Positions 8,401 to 17,560 of a stretch of 43,466 nucleotides of DNA are shown here, piece by piece. Source of the stretch: Agromyces seonyuensis (GTDB taxonomy: Bacteria > Actinomycetota > Actinomycetes > Actinomycetales > Microbacteriaceae); contig NZ_WSTA01000026.1 in the NCBI RefSeq assembly GCF_009789225.1, positions 1 through 43,466 of the forward strand. The letters are read 5' to 3'. A model generated the notes under the pieces. That model did no database searches and had not been told where the DNA came from. It was given only the letters and a program-made list of their open reading frames with translations. The position numbers and the translations under genes were made by a program. Within the stretch, counting starts at the first letter, position 1. The number at the start of each line of letters is the position of its first letter.

Positions 8401-9417
8401 ATGCAGGCATTCACGGTGGAGCAGTACGGCGGAGCGATCGGCAAGGCCGAAGTCGGTGCGCCGGCGGTCGGGGAGCACGACGTGCTCGTGCGCATCGAGG
8501 CATCCGGGCTGAATCAGCTCGACGAGCGCATCCGCACCGGCGACTTCAAGCTCATCCTGCCGTTCGAACTCCCGGTCGTCCTCGGCAACGATTTCGCCGG
8601 CACGGTGGTGGAGACCGGCCCCGCCGTCACGACGTTCGAGCCCGGCGATCGAGTCTGGGCCCGGCCGGATCTGCACCGTCCCGGCACGCTCGCCGAGCTG
8701 ATCGCGGTCGACGAATCCGTGCTCGCCCGGATGCCGGAGACCCTCGGGTTCGCCGACGCGGCGGCATTGCCGCTCACGGCGCTGACCGCGTGGCAGGCCT
8801 TCGTCGAACTGGGCGACGTGCAGCCGGGGCAGCTCGTGCTGATCCACGGAGGTGCCGGCGCGGTCGGCACCGTGGCGATCCAGATCGCGAAGCACCTCGG
8901 CGCCCGTGTCGCCACGACCGCGAGTGCCGCGGATGCGGAGTTCCTGCGGGGACTCGGCGCGGACGTCGTGATCGACTATCGCACCGAGGACTTCACCGAA
9001 CGGGTCCGCGACGTCGACCTCGTGCTCGACATCCTCGGCGGTGAGAACCTGCTGCGATCGTTGCGGGTGCTCCGCCCCGGCGGGCTCGCGGTCGGCATCG
9101 CGGGCCCGCCCGACCCGGCGTTCGCGCGGGCGATCGGTGCGAATCCGGCACTCCGGCTCGGGGTGGCCGCACTGAGCCGGAAGGTGCGCTCCGAGGCGAA
9201 GCGACACGGGGTGCGCTACTCCTTCCTCTTCGTCCGGGCCGACGGAGCGCAACTGGCGCGCATCGCCGAGCTGGTGGATGCCGGGGCACTGCGTCCCTTC
9301 GTCGGCAAGGCCTGGCCGTTCGAGGAGGCCGCTGCGGCACTCGACGCGATGGCGCGCGGCGCGCGCGGCAAGCAGATCGTCCTCGTGGGCTCCGCGGAGC
9401 GGGGCGAGCAGGGATGA
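8401..9417 (+). CDS. Zinc-independent NADPH:quinone-type oxidoreductase (MDR family)
   Basis: A 338-residue medium-chain dehydrogenase/reductase of the quinone oxidoreductase type. It has the GroES-like N-terminal part (GNDFAGTVVETG, GDRVWA) and a Rossmann nucleotide-binding domain with GGAGAVGTVAIQIAK; structural and catalytic zinc cysteines are absent, which fits the quinone reductase branch rather than alcohol dehydrogenases. The ATG at 8401 is preceded by GAGGG, and the family's N-terminus (MQAFTVEQYG) begins there rather than at the in-frame ATG 8359. Its promoter carries a TetR-type palindrome and a TetR gene follows 84 bp downstream, a common arrangement for enzymes induced by electrophilic or xenobiotic compounds. 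Natural substrate unknown. Confidence 0.9.
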   Translation: MQAFTVEQYGGAIGKAEVGAPAVGEHDVLVRIEASGLNQLDERIRTGDFKLILPFELPVVLGNDFAGTVVETGPAVTTFEPGDRVWARPDLHRPGTLAELIAVDESVLARMPETLGFADAAALPLTALTAWQAFVELGDVQPGQLVLIHGGAGAVGTVAIQIAKHLGARVATTASAADAEFLRGLGADVVIDYRTEDFTERVRDVDLVLDILGGENLLRSLRVLRPGGLAVGIAGPPDPAFARAIGANPALRLGVAALSRKVRSEAKRHGVRYSFLFVRADGAQLARIAELVDAGALRPFVGKAWPFEEAAAALDAMARGARGKQIVLVGSAERGEQG

Positions 9418-9501
9418 GAGGATGGCGAAACGGGCGTGCGAGCGCCCGGTTCGCCCTCCGGGGCCGAGTTCGCTGCAGGATCGAATGTCCGGAGGTCGCG
9501 C

Positions 9502-10098
9502 ATGCAGACACCGTCGTCGTCCACCGGGCGCCGTGAACGCAACCGGCTCGACAAGCTGGAGCGCATCACGGCGGCAGCCCGGGAGCTGTTCGCCGCGCGC
9601 GGCGTCGACGAGGTGACGACGCAGCAGGTCGCGGACCTCGCGGATGTCGGATCGGGCACCGTCTTCCTCTATGCGAGATCGAAGAGCGAGCTGCTCCTGC
9701 TCTCGCAGAACGCCGAGTACGCCGACGCGCTCGAACGCGGCCGTATCGACGAGGCCCGGGCTCTCGATCCGATCGACGCGATCGTGGCGATCCTCCGGCC
9801 CGTGGTGGAGTGCAATCGGAAGCACCCCGCCAACGGACGGGCGTATCTGCGCGAACTCGTCTTCGGCGATGCGAGCGAGCCCTTCCATCGGGCGGCACGC
9901 GAGCTCAGCGAGGCGACGGGCGACCTCGTCGTGGAGTCGCTGATCCGGCGAACGGCCCTGGAACGGCCGACGGCCGAAGCGACCGGGCGGATCGTCGCGG
10001 GCATCCAGCTGCACGCGATGGCCACGGCGGGACCCGACGCCGCCGCTGCGGACGTCGTCGAGGAGATCCGCGGCCAACTCGCGATCCTGTTGGGCTGA
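9502..10098 (+). CDS. TetR-family transcriptional regulator
   Basis: A 198-residue regulator. Residues about 15-62 form the TetR helix-turn-helix (RITAAARELFAARGVDEVTT, QQVADLADVGSGTVFLYA, then F/YARSKSELL); the remaining helices form the ligand/dimer domain, which has no recognisable specificity. The ATG at 9502 follows GGAGG by 6 bp; the upstream in-frame ATG at 9436 lacks a ribosome site. It is co-directional with the oxidoreductase gene and probably represses that gene and itself through the palindrome at 8345-8360. This regulatory link is inferred from position and operator geometry. Confidence 0.9.
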   Translation: MQTPSSSTGRRERNRLDKLERITAAARELFAARGVDEVTTQQVADLADVGSGTVFLYARSKSELLLLSQNAEYADALERGRIDEARALDPIDAIVAILRPVVECNRKHPANGRAYLRELVFGDASEPFHRAARELSEATGDLVVESLIRRTALERPTAEATGRIVAGIQLHAMATAGPDAAAADVVEEIRGQLAILLG

Positions 10099-10164
10099 TC
10101 CGCACGCGGTCCCGCGGCGGCGACCGCGGAGTCCGCCGCCGGCCCGGCAGGCTGCCGACCGCGA

Positions 10165-10170
10165 TAGCCT
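10165..10170 (+). promoter_or_regulatory. -10 element for leaderless GTG start
   Basis: TAGCCT begins 12 bp before the GTG at 10177, so transcription should start at the start codon itself. Confidence 0.6.
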
Positions 10171-10176
10171 CGATAC

Positions 10177-10908
10177 GTGGCCCCCGACCTCGAACGACTG
10201 CTCGCCGACGCGCCCTATTCGGGCACCGAGCTGGCCGTGCGTTCCGGAGTCTCCCGCTCGACCCGCCACCGCATCCTCACCGGCGAGGTCGATCCGCGCC
10301 TCGGCACGCTCCGCGAACTGGCGATCGCCGCGGGCTACGACCTCGAGCTCTCGTTCGTGCCGCTCTCCGATCCGGATGCCGCGTGGGCGGCGCGAACCCT
10401 GATCGACCGCACGTTCCTCGTCGAACCGACGGCGGGCGTGGAGCAGTGGGTCTCGCGGCTGCGGCGGATCGTGCCCGACGGCGACGCCCTGCGGATCGCG
10501 CGAGCTGCGGGGGAGGCGTCGGCGTTGCTGCGTCGGCCCGGCACGCTGTTCCGCGCAGGGCGGGTCGCGGAGTCCGATCTCGCGGCGGCGGCGGAGCTCG
10601 TCGACGGGCGATGGGCGGCATCCGGCTCCGCGGTGCTCCAACGCCTCGACCCCGATGCGGCGATCGCGGGCCCGATCATCCTGTACACGGACGACCCGGT
10701 GGGCTTCGCGGAGCTCCTCCCGGAACTGCGCTCGTGCGAGCCCGAGGCGGCCGCCCTCGTCATCGCGCCCTACGCCGAGGAACTCGGCATCGACACGAGA
10801 ACGGACGGTGCGTTGCGGCTCGTGGCGCCCGTCCAAGGACTCATCGACGCGTTCGGCGTCGGGGGAGCCCTCGGCGCTGCTGCTGCCGCCGTGGCCGGAC
10901 GTTGGTAG
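10177..10908 (+). CDS. HTH regulator with possible AbiEi-like C-terminal domain
   Basis: A 243-residue protein starting at GTG, apparently leaderless. Residues about 10-50 are an Xre-type helix-turn-helix (YSGTELAVRSGVSRSTRHRI, then VDPRLGTLRELAIAAGYDLEL). The C-terminal half (SGSAVLQRLDPDAAIAGP, IILYTDDPVGFAELLPEL, LRLVAPVQGLIDAFGVGG) loosely resembles the C-terminal part of AbiEi-type antitoxin/regulators of type IV toxin-antitoxin systems. No AbiEii nucleotidyltransferase toxin is next to it: the upstream gene is TetR and the downstream gene a membrane protein. It is therefore either a stand-alone regulator or an orphan antitoxin-like protein. The HTH call is solid; the AbiEi resemblance is my reading and weak. 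Confidence 0.7.
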   Translation: MAPDLERLLADAPYSGTELAVRSGVSRSTRHRILTGEVDPRLGTLRELAIAAGYDLELSFVPLSDPDAAWAARTLIDRTFLVEPTAGVEQWVSRLRRIVPDGDALRIARAAGEASALLRRPGTLFRAGRVAESDLAAAAELVDGRWAASGSAVLQRLDPDAAIAGPIILYTDDPVGFAELLPELRSCEPEAAALVIAPYAEELGIDTRTDGALRLVAPVQGLIDAFGVGGALGAAAAAVAGRW

Positions 10909-10963
10909 GACCGGCGGGCGGCCGTCGCCCGTCATCCGATCGGCGACACCCCGTGATCGGCGC

Positions 10964-10992
10964 TTGACCCCCGTTTCGGGGACGCGTTCAAT
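10964..10992 (+). promoter_or_regulatory. Promoter of the membrane coiled-coil gene
   Basis: TTGACC (10964-10969), 17-bp spacer, TTCAAT (10987-10992). Start of transcription near 10999 gives a leader of about 45 nt with GGAG before the ATG at 11044. Confidence 0.6.
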
Positions 10993-11043
10993 AGCGATGG
11001 CGTGCGATTTCGCGCGCCGACGCATCACGAAACGGAGCGCTTC

Positions 11044-11523
11044 ATGTCCGACGCCGCCTACCGCCAGCCTGCCGATCTGCCGAGCGACGAGGTGGACGCC
11101 GTCATCGACGGACCGGGCGCGACGAAGCCGGCGAGCGGGTTCCGCATCAATCGGGATGCGCGCTTCCTCATCGTCGTGGGCCTGGCGTTGCTCATCCTCT
11201 TCCTCTGCTTCATCTTCCTCATCGCGTTCCGTCCCACGAGCGAGGCCGTGGTCGCCCTCGGCGTGGTCGTCGCGGCGATGACGGCGATCGTCGTCGTGCA
11301 CTACACGGTCTCGGTGACGCTGCGTCAGGTCGCCGATGCGCGCTCGGCCGCCGAGGCCGCCGAGGAGCGCGCAGCGGCCGCGGAGTCGTCGCTGCGGGAG
11401 TCCGACGCCTGGGCCGCCCAGATGGAGTCGGGTCTCCGCGTCGCCGTGGCGAAGCTCGGTGCGGCCGGTGTGTCGACGACCGACGTCCAGCGCGCGGCGG
11501 GCACGCCCGACGGCTTCTTCTGA
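11044..11523 (+). CDS. Two-helix membrane protein with coiled coil, function unknown
   Basis: A 159-residue protein. A polar N-terminus of about 40 residues is followed by two hydrophobic helices (about 41-62, FLIVVGLALLILFLCFIFLI, and 68-92, VVALGVVVAAMTAIVVVHYT), then an Ala/Glu/Arg-rich heptad stretch (about 95-130) predicted to be a coiled coil, and a short C-terminal tail. The start at 11044 has GGAG upstream; the earlier ATG at 11002 would lie inside the untranslated leader. It is monocistronic between its own promoter and a terminator. I do not recognise the family; a membrane-anchored scaffold or stress protein is possible but unsupported. Confidence 0.75.
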   Translation: MSDAAYRQPADLPSDEVDAVIDGPGATKPASGFRINRDARFLIVVGLALLILFLCFIFLIAFRPTSEAVVALGVVVAAMTAIVVVHYTVSVTLRQVADARSAAEAAEERAAAAESSLRESDAWAAQMESGLRVAVAKLGAAGVSTTDVQRAAGTPDGFF

Positions 11524-11542
11524 TCCTCGCTCCGAGCAGCGA

Positions 11543-11576
11543 GACGACGGGCGTCCCTTCGGGGGCGCCCGTCGTC
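11543..11576. terminator. Bidirectional terminator hairpin
   Basis: GACGACGGGCG (11543-11553) pairs with CGCCCGTCGTC (11566-11576). It sits between convergent genes and lacks a clear T tract, as is common in actinobacteria. Confidence 0.7.
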
Positions 11577-11580
11577 GCTG

Positions 11581-12084
11581 TCAGAGCTCCCAGTGGTCGA
11601 GCGCTGCAGCCGGACCGTCGCCGTCGAACTCGCGTACGAGCAGTCGCGAGCGCACGCCGGCGACCCCCGGCACGTCGTGCAGGTCCCGGAGGATCGCGAT
11701 GCTCAGCAACTCCTGGTCCGGCGCGCTCACCGTCAGGATGATGTCGGGTTCGCCGGCCGTGAGCTGCGCACGCTCCACGAACGGCAGATCGGCGAGCGTC
11801 TTCGCGATCCCCTGCGGATCCGCGTCCTCGGCGACGTGGACGATGACGATGGCCGCCACCTCCAGCCCGAGCGCCGCCCGGTCGACCTGCGCGCCGAATC
11901 CCGTCAGCACGCCGCGGCGCACGAGCTGCTGCAGTCGATTGTGCGCCGCAGTGCGGGAAATATGCACCCGCTCCGCGATCGTGCGCACCGACAAGCGGCC
12001 GTCGCGGCTCAATTCCGCGACGATCCGACGGTCTATCCGATCGAGCGGCGGATGCGCCGCTCGAGCCCCCACATGTTCAGTCAT
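11581..12084 (-). CDS. Lrp/AsnC-family regulator
   Basis: A 167-residue Lrp/AsnC protein: winged helix-turn-helix at about residues 14-62 (LDRIDRRIVAELSRDGRLSV, RTIAERVHISRTAAHNRLQQ, GVLTGFGAQVD) and an effector-binding RAM domain at about 70-155. Such proteins sense amino acids and usually autoregulate. The ATG at 12084 is preceded by a G-rich ribosome site that lies inside a perfect dyad (12085-12101), and a TAGGCT -10 overlaps the stop codon of the neighbouring MpaB-like gene. Its regulon cannot be deduced, but the adjacent MpaB-like and YceI genes are candidates. Confidence 0.92.
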   Translation of the reverse strand: MTEHVGARAAHPPLDRIDRRIVAELSRDGRLSVRTIAERVHISRTAAHNRLQQLVRRGVLTGFGAQVDRAALGLEVAAIVIVHVAEDADPQGIAKTLADLPFVERAQLTAGEPDIILTVSAPDQELLSIAILRDLHDVPGVAGVRSRLLVREFDGDGPAAALDHWEL

Positions 12085-12101
12085 GAACGTCCCCCACGTT
12101 C
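12085..12101. promoter_or_regulatory. Inverted repeat over the lrp ribosome-binding site
   Basis: GAACGT-CCCCC-ACGTTC is a perfect 6+5+6 dyad beginning one base before the lrp start codon. The 17-bp size fits Lrp-type sites, so autoregulation is likely; as RNA it could also form a small hairpin hiding the ribosome site. Confidence 0.55.
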
Positions 12102-12114
12102 CACCTGCTTCAGC

Positions 12115-12906
12115 CTAGCGAAGTCGAGCCCGCCAGCGTCGGAGAGATCCGTGGACGGGGGCGTGGCGGATCCACGCCGGCGTGATCCGCTGCAGGATCC
12201 GCAACGTCCGCATCCACCCGTCGAAGGCGCGCTGCGCCCGCGGCGTCCACCGGATGCCGTAGTCGTCGCGGATCTTCGGCGGCAGCAGCCCGGCGGTCAC
12301 GAGGCGCACGAGGGGCATGAGGCCGCTGGCGAGCGGAGCCGGGAGCGCCGTCGGGAAGAGCAGCGACCGGGCGACGTGCCGGGCCTCGTCGGTGACCTCG
12401 AGGCTCGCGAGCCGCTCCGCCCAGTAGGCGTCGAACGCGGCGGGGGAGTCGGGCCAGTCCTCGGCGGGCATCTGCAGCCGGGTGCCGAGCGCGGCGTAGC
12501 CCGCCAGCAGCGCCGCGCGGCCGGGCGCGTCGAGCGGGCGGATGACCCGTCCCTCGAGGTCGATCGCCACGGCGAAGAGCGTCGCGGCGACCCAGCGCTG
12601 CGCGTCGACGTCGAAGGCCCGGTAGGCGGGTGCGGCGTCTCCCTCGGCGCTCCGGACCGGGGCGTGGGCGCGGTTGACCCGGCGCGCCGCCGCGCGAACG
12701 ATCTCGGCGTCGCCGAAGACGATCGCGTAGAGGTAGTCGAGGGTGCCGACGAGTCGGTCGAGCGGGCGCCCCGCGAAGTCGCTGTGCCGGGCGACCCCGG
12801 CGGCGACGCGCGGGTCGGCGAGTTGCAGCAGGATCGCCGCGCCGCCCCCGGCGAGCAGGATGCCTTCGGCGGCGTGCCGGCGCAGCAGCAGTTCATCGTC
12901 GCTCAC
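12115..12906 (-). CDS. MpaB-like oxygenase (DUF2236 family)
   Basis: A protein of about 263 residues of the latex-clearing/MpaB (DUF2236) family, whose characterised members are haem-containing oxygenases. Family landmarks seen: HAAEGILLAGGGAAILLQLA, GVARHSDFAGRPLDRL, TLDYLYAIVFG, and the middle motif RVNRAHAPV (family HxxV type), followed by WVAATLFAV. The GTG at 12906 is chosen because homologues begin close to this point; a longer ATG start at 13026 would run through the promoter dyad of yceI. No good Shine-Dalgarno is visible, so the exact start is uncertain. Substrate unknown. It is divergent from yceI and upstream of lrp. Confidence 0.82.
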   Translation of the reverse strand: MSDDELLLRRHAAEGILLAGGGAAILLQLADPRVAAGVARHSDFAGRPLDRLVGTLDYLYAIVFGDAEIVRAAARRVNRAHAPVRSAEGDAAPAYRAFDVDAQRWVAATLFAVAIDLEGRVIRPLDAPGRAALLAGYAALGTRLQMPAEDWPDSPAAFDAYWAERLASLEVTDEARHVARSLLFPTALPAPLASGLMPLVRLVTAGLLPPKIRDDYGIRWTPRAQRAFDGWMRTLRILQRITPAWIRHAPVHGSLRRWRARLR

Positions 12907-12959
12907 CCTCCCAGTCGACCGCACTCCGCCGCTGGGGGCAACTCGACGATTCACCGGGA

Positions 12960-12977
12960 ATTTCCATACGTGGGAAT
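12960..12977. promoter_or_regulatory. Imperfect dyad between mpaB-like gene and yceI
   Basis: ATTTCCA-TACG-TGGGAAT, six of seven arm positions symmetric, lies upstream of a possible yceI -10 (TAGCGT, 12999-13004). It could bind the adjacent Lrp regulator; this is inference. Confidence 0.4.
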
Positions 12978-13049
12978 AGATTGCCGAGGCACGCGTTGTA
13001 GCGTGGTACGGCCGTTCGGCCCCCACGACGATGAAACGGAGTCATCCCT

Positions 13050-13613
13050 ATGACCACGACCGCGAACACGATCGAGATCCCCGGCTACAAGGTCGGCACC
13101 TGGGTCGTCGACCCCTCCCACAGCGAGGTCGGCTTCCAGATCCGTCACCTCATGATCAGCAAGGTCAAGGGCAAGTTCGAGCGCTTCGACGCGACCTTCA
13201 CGACCGCCGAGAACCCGCTCGAGTCCACGGTCACCGCCTCCGCCGAGGTCGCCTCGATCGACACGAACGACGCCAACCGCGACGGCCACCTCCGCACCGG
13301 CGACTTCTTCGACGCCGAGAACACCCCGACGATCGACTTCGTCTCCACCGGCGTGCGCGTGGAGAAGGGCGACTTCAAGGTGGACGGCGACCTGACCATC
13401 CGCGGCATCACCAAGCCCGTCACCTTCGACTTCGAGTTCGGCGGCTTCGGCCCCGACGCCTACGGCAACTACAAGGCCGGCTTCGAGGCGAAGACCGTCG
13501 TCAAGCGCGAGGACTTCGGCCTCACCTGGAACGCCGCCCTCGAGACCGGTGGCTTCCTCCTCGGCGACGACGTCACCATCACGCTCGACGTGCAGGCGGC
13601 CCTCCAGGCCTGA
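13050..13613 (+). CDS. YceI family lipid/isoprenoid-binding protein
   Basis: A 187-residue YceI-domain protein, a lipocalin-like beta barrel that binds isoprenoids or other hydrophobic ligands. Hallmarks: WVVDPSHSEVGFQIRHLMIS near the N-terminus, the SIDTNDANRDGHLRTGDFFD stretch, and FDFEFGG and DFGLTWNAALETGGFLLGDD toward the C-terminus. No signal peptide is seen, so it is probably cytoplasmic, as in many actinobacterial members. GGAG lies about 9 bp before the ATG. It is monocistronic, ending at a strong hairpin, and shares its upstream region with the MpaB-like oxygenase gene. Confidence 0.94.
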   Translation: MTTTANTIEIPGYKVGTWVVDPSHSEVGFQIRHLMISKVKGKFERFDATFTTAENPLESTVTASAEVASIDTNDANRDGHLRTGDFFDAENTPTIDFVSTGVRVEKGDFKVDGDLTIRGITKPVTFDFEFGGFGPDAYGNYKAGFEAKTVVKREDFGLTWNAALETGGFLLGDDVTITLDVQAALQA

Positions 13614-13632
13614 CCTGCCCAGCAGCGCCCCC

Positions 13633-13665
13633 GGGGCGGCCTCCGATCCGTTCGGAGGCCGCCCC
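13633..13665. terminator. Terminator between yceI and FUSC gene
   Basis: A 13-bp perfect stem GGGGCGGCCTCCG/CGGAGGCCGCCCC with a 7-nt loop, followed by GTTCTCATT. It serves the convergent yceI and FUSC genes. Confidence 0.82.
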
Positions 13666-13669
13666 GTTC

Positions 13670-14707
13670 TCATTCCGGCGCGCCCATGATCTGCTCGCGG
13701 ACCCGGCGCAGGTCTTCGAGCAGCGCGCCGATCAGGAGCCAGTGCTTCGGATGCGGCTCGGCGACGGCGATCGGCGCGGTCAGCACCGGGATCGCAGCCG
13801 TCTCCGTGGGCGACGGCTCGCCCGCGTGCTCCCGCAGCACGAGTCGCAGGTCGTGGGACGCCCGCTCGAGGTCCTGCGCGATCGCCGTCACGGTCGGCTC
13901 GGCGAGCAGCCCGACGTCCCAGTGGTCGTGGACCGTCCGCGTCATCCCGACGATCTGCGTGACGAGGGGGAGCACCCGGTCGTAGACGACGTGCTGATCG
14001 GCGAGGTCCTCCCGCTTGCCGCCGCGACGAGGGTTCAGCATGAGACTGTCGTCGGCCGTCTCGAGGGAAGCACGGGCCGTCTCGGCGAGGTCACGGCAGT
14101 GCCGCGCCGCGGCGAGCATCCCGTCGAGCTCGGGTCGCGTCTGGGGGTGCCGGAGCGAGTAGGCCAAGCGGTCGAGCGCGGAGGCGAGCTCGTCGCCGAG
14201 GGCGAGGATCGCGGCTCGGGCCGGACCGATCTCGACCGGCGGGACGATGGCCGTGTTCACGACCACGCCGATGGCGGCGCCGACGATCGTCTCGAGCACC
14301 CGGTCGACGGCGTAGATCGGGTCGGAGGCGCCGACGGAGAGCACGAGCATCGCGCTCACGACGATCTGCGTCGTCGTGCCCTGCGTGAGGCGCAGCGCCC
14401 ACGAGAGGAAGATCGCGAGCACGATCGCCGAGAGCACGACCCACGTGTTCGCCTCGAACCAGATGTTGAGCAGGAACGCCAGGGTGACGCCGAGGATGAC
14501 GCCGAGCGAGCGCTCGATCGCCTTGCCGAGCGACTGGTTCACGCTCGGCTGCACGACGAGCAGCGCGGCGATCGCACCGAAGACGGGCAGGCCCTGGCTG
14601 AACACGAGCCCGCACACCGCCCACGCGACGCTCGTCGCGATCGCGACCTTGGCCGTCTGGATGATCGGCAGTCGCTGGGCCGTCGTCAGCTTCGGTCGCC
14701 ACGCCAC
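13670..14707 (-). CDS. FUSC-family membrane protein
   Basis: A 345-residue inner-membrane protein of the FUSC/aromatic acid exporter group. Residues about 18-165 contain six hydrophobic segments with the family pattern PVFGAIAALLVVQPSVNQSL and ERSLGVILGVTLAFLL; the C-terminal 180 residues are soluble and helical. Half-size FUSC proteins of this type are thought to export aromatic or phenolic compounds but few are characterised. The start is GTG at 14707 with TAGCCT exactly 12 bp upstream, indicating a leaderless message. Convergent with yceI. Confidence 0.85.
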   Translation of the reverse strand: MAWRPKLTTAQRLPIIQTAKVAIATSVAWAVCGLVFSQGLPVFGAIAALLVVQPSVNQSLGKAIERSLGVILGVTLAFLLNIWFEANTWVVLSAIVLAIFLSWALRLTQGTTTQIVVSAMLVLSVGASDPIYAVDRVLETIVGAAIGVVVNTAIVPPVEIGPARAAILALGDELASALDRLAYSLRHPQTRPELDGMLAAARHCRDLAETARASLETADDSLMLNPRRGGKREDLADQHVVYDRVLPLVTQIVGMTRTVHDHWDVGLLAEPTVTAIAQDLERASHDLRLVLREHAGEPSPTETAAIPVLTAPIAVAEPHPKHWLLIGALLEDLRRVREQIMGAPE

Positions 14708-14713
14708 GGGCTC

Positions 14714-14719
14714 AGGCTA
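14714..14719 (-). promoter_or_regulatory. -10 element for leaderless FUSC gene
   Basis: On the minus strand TAGCCT starts 12 bp before the GTG at 14707; no Shine-Dalgarno is present. Confidence 0.55.
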
Positions 14720-15838
14720 GCCCGCAGCCACCCGGATGTCCCCGAGCGGCGTGCCCGTGAACCGGGCCCAGCGCGCGAGCGCGGGGCGGAAGCGCTCGGG
14801 CTTCGCGGCCGACCAGGACTCGAACGGCCGCAGCTCGACGTCGCCGGAGCGGGCGCTGCCGGCGCGCTTCCAGGTGCCGACGATCCGGCCGCCGTCGACG
14901 AGGACGGGCTGGAAGACGCCGTTGCCGCCGGGGATGACGCGGTCGTGGTGCGCCGGTTCGCACACGGGCGTGCGATCGCGATAGCCGAGGAAGTACTCGT
15001 CGAAGCCGGCCAGGGCGTGCGCCCCGGCGGGCGTGCGCGGCGGTTCGGGCGCGTCGGCCGCGGCGAAGCGACCGTCGGGGGCCGGCACGAGGGCGTCGCC
15101 CGCGAGCGCGACGGCCTCGCGTGCCAGCCCGAGCGTGAGTCCGGTCCACCACGCGAGATCCGCGGGGGTGACCGGGCCATGGCCGCGCGCGTACCCGACC
15201 GCGAGCTCGGCGAGCACCTGGTCGCGCTCGAGGGCCGGCGTCGGTCCGATCCAGTCGTCCAGGAGCGCGAAGCGCTGACCGTTCCCCTCGACCGGGCCGC
15301 AGCAGAGCCGCGCTTCGAGGGCGAGCCACCAGATGAGGTGGTACCCGCGGCCGGCGCCGGTGGCGATGCCCTCGGCTTCCCAGGCGGCGAGGAGTTCGGC
15401 GCGGGAGCGGGACGCGCCGCCGGCGAGCTCGCGCTCGGCGATCGCGTCGGCACGGGCGAGGATCGCGCCGTCGAGTTCGAGCTGCTCGTGCCGCCGTGCG
15501 GCGGATCGCAGGGTGCGCGCGGCCGTCAACGACAGGATGCCGCGCAGGAGGCGTGCCTCGACGAGGTGCAGGGTGCCGCGGAACGGCCACGACCGCACGA
15601 TGCGACGCCGCTCGAGCGCGGCATCCACCTCGCCCGCCGTGCCGCCGGGCACGCGTGCTCCGAGGACCCAGCGCGCCTGCCCGAAGTCCTGCGCCTGCAC
15701 GGCGACGAGCCGCGCGAGCACGGCTTCGGGATCGGCGAAGCCGCGAGCGGGGCCGGCGAGCCCGTGGGCTGCCAGGCGCCGGGCGCGCAACGAGGGATCA
15801 GCGACCATGCCGCCCAGCCTGGCGGCGACCCCGGACAT
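14717..15838 (-). CDS. Winged-helix DNA-binding protein (HTH_42/AlkZ-like)
   Basis: A 373-residue member of the winged-helix HTH_42 family, related to the AlkZ/YcaQ DNA glycosylases that unhook interstrand crosslinks. It shows the early LVAVQAQDFGQARWVLGARV segment with the Q-x-Q signature, WPFRGTLHLVEA, and the C-terminal FDEYFLGYRDR and IVGTWKRA blocks. Actinobacterial members of this group vary in activity, so glycosylase function is not assured. Its 3' end overlaps the -10 region of the FUSC gene. The ATG at 15838 has no clear ribosome site; an alternative ATG at 15808 also fits family N-termini. Confidence 0.82.
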   Translation of the reverse strand: MSGVAARLGGMVADPSLRARRLAAHGLAGPARGFADPEAVLARLVAVQAQDFGQARWVLGARVPGGTAGEVDAALERRRIVRSWPFRGTLHLVEARLLRGILSLTAARTLRSAARRHEQLELDGAILARADAIAERELAGGASRSRAELLAAWEAEGIATGAGRGYHLIWWLALEARLCCGPVEGNGQRFALLDDWIGPTPALERDQVLAELAVGYARGHGPVTPADLAWWTGLTLGLAREAVALAGDALVPAPDGRFAAADAPEPPRTPAGAHALAGFDEYFLGYRDRTPVCEPAHHDRVIPGGNGVFQPVLVDGGRIVGTWKRAGSARSGDVELRPFESWSAAKPERFRPALARWARFTGTPLGDIRVAAG

Positions 15839-15918
15839 CCGCGACCCAGGATGGGGTCGTAGAATGGGAGATCGTGCCCGTTCGGGCGCTCATCCCTTGG
15901 ACTCCCGGAGGTTCCGCC

Positions 15919-17517
<1,599 letters not shown>

Positions 17518-17536
17518 TCGCCCGCCGGGCAGCGAT

Positions 17537-17556
17537 CGACGGGCGTTCGCCCGTCG
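17537..17556. terminator. Terminator between ABC-F and SURF1 genes
   Basis: CGACGGGCG-TT-CGCCCGTCG, a perfect inverted repeat between two convergent genes. Confidence 0.65.
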
Positions 17557-17560
17557 GGGC

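Noticed and set aside
12981-13004. RecA-NDp-like promoter for yceI (TTGCCGAGG then TAGCGT)
   Set aside because: The TTGTC core is broken and the spacer is 9 rather than 8 bp.
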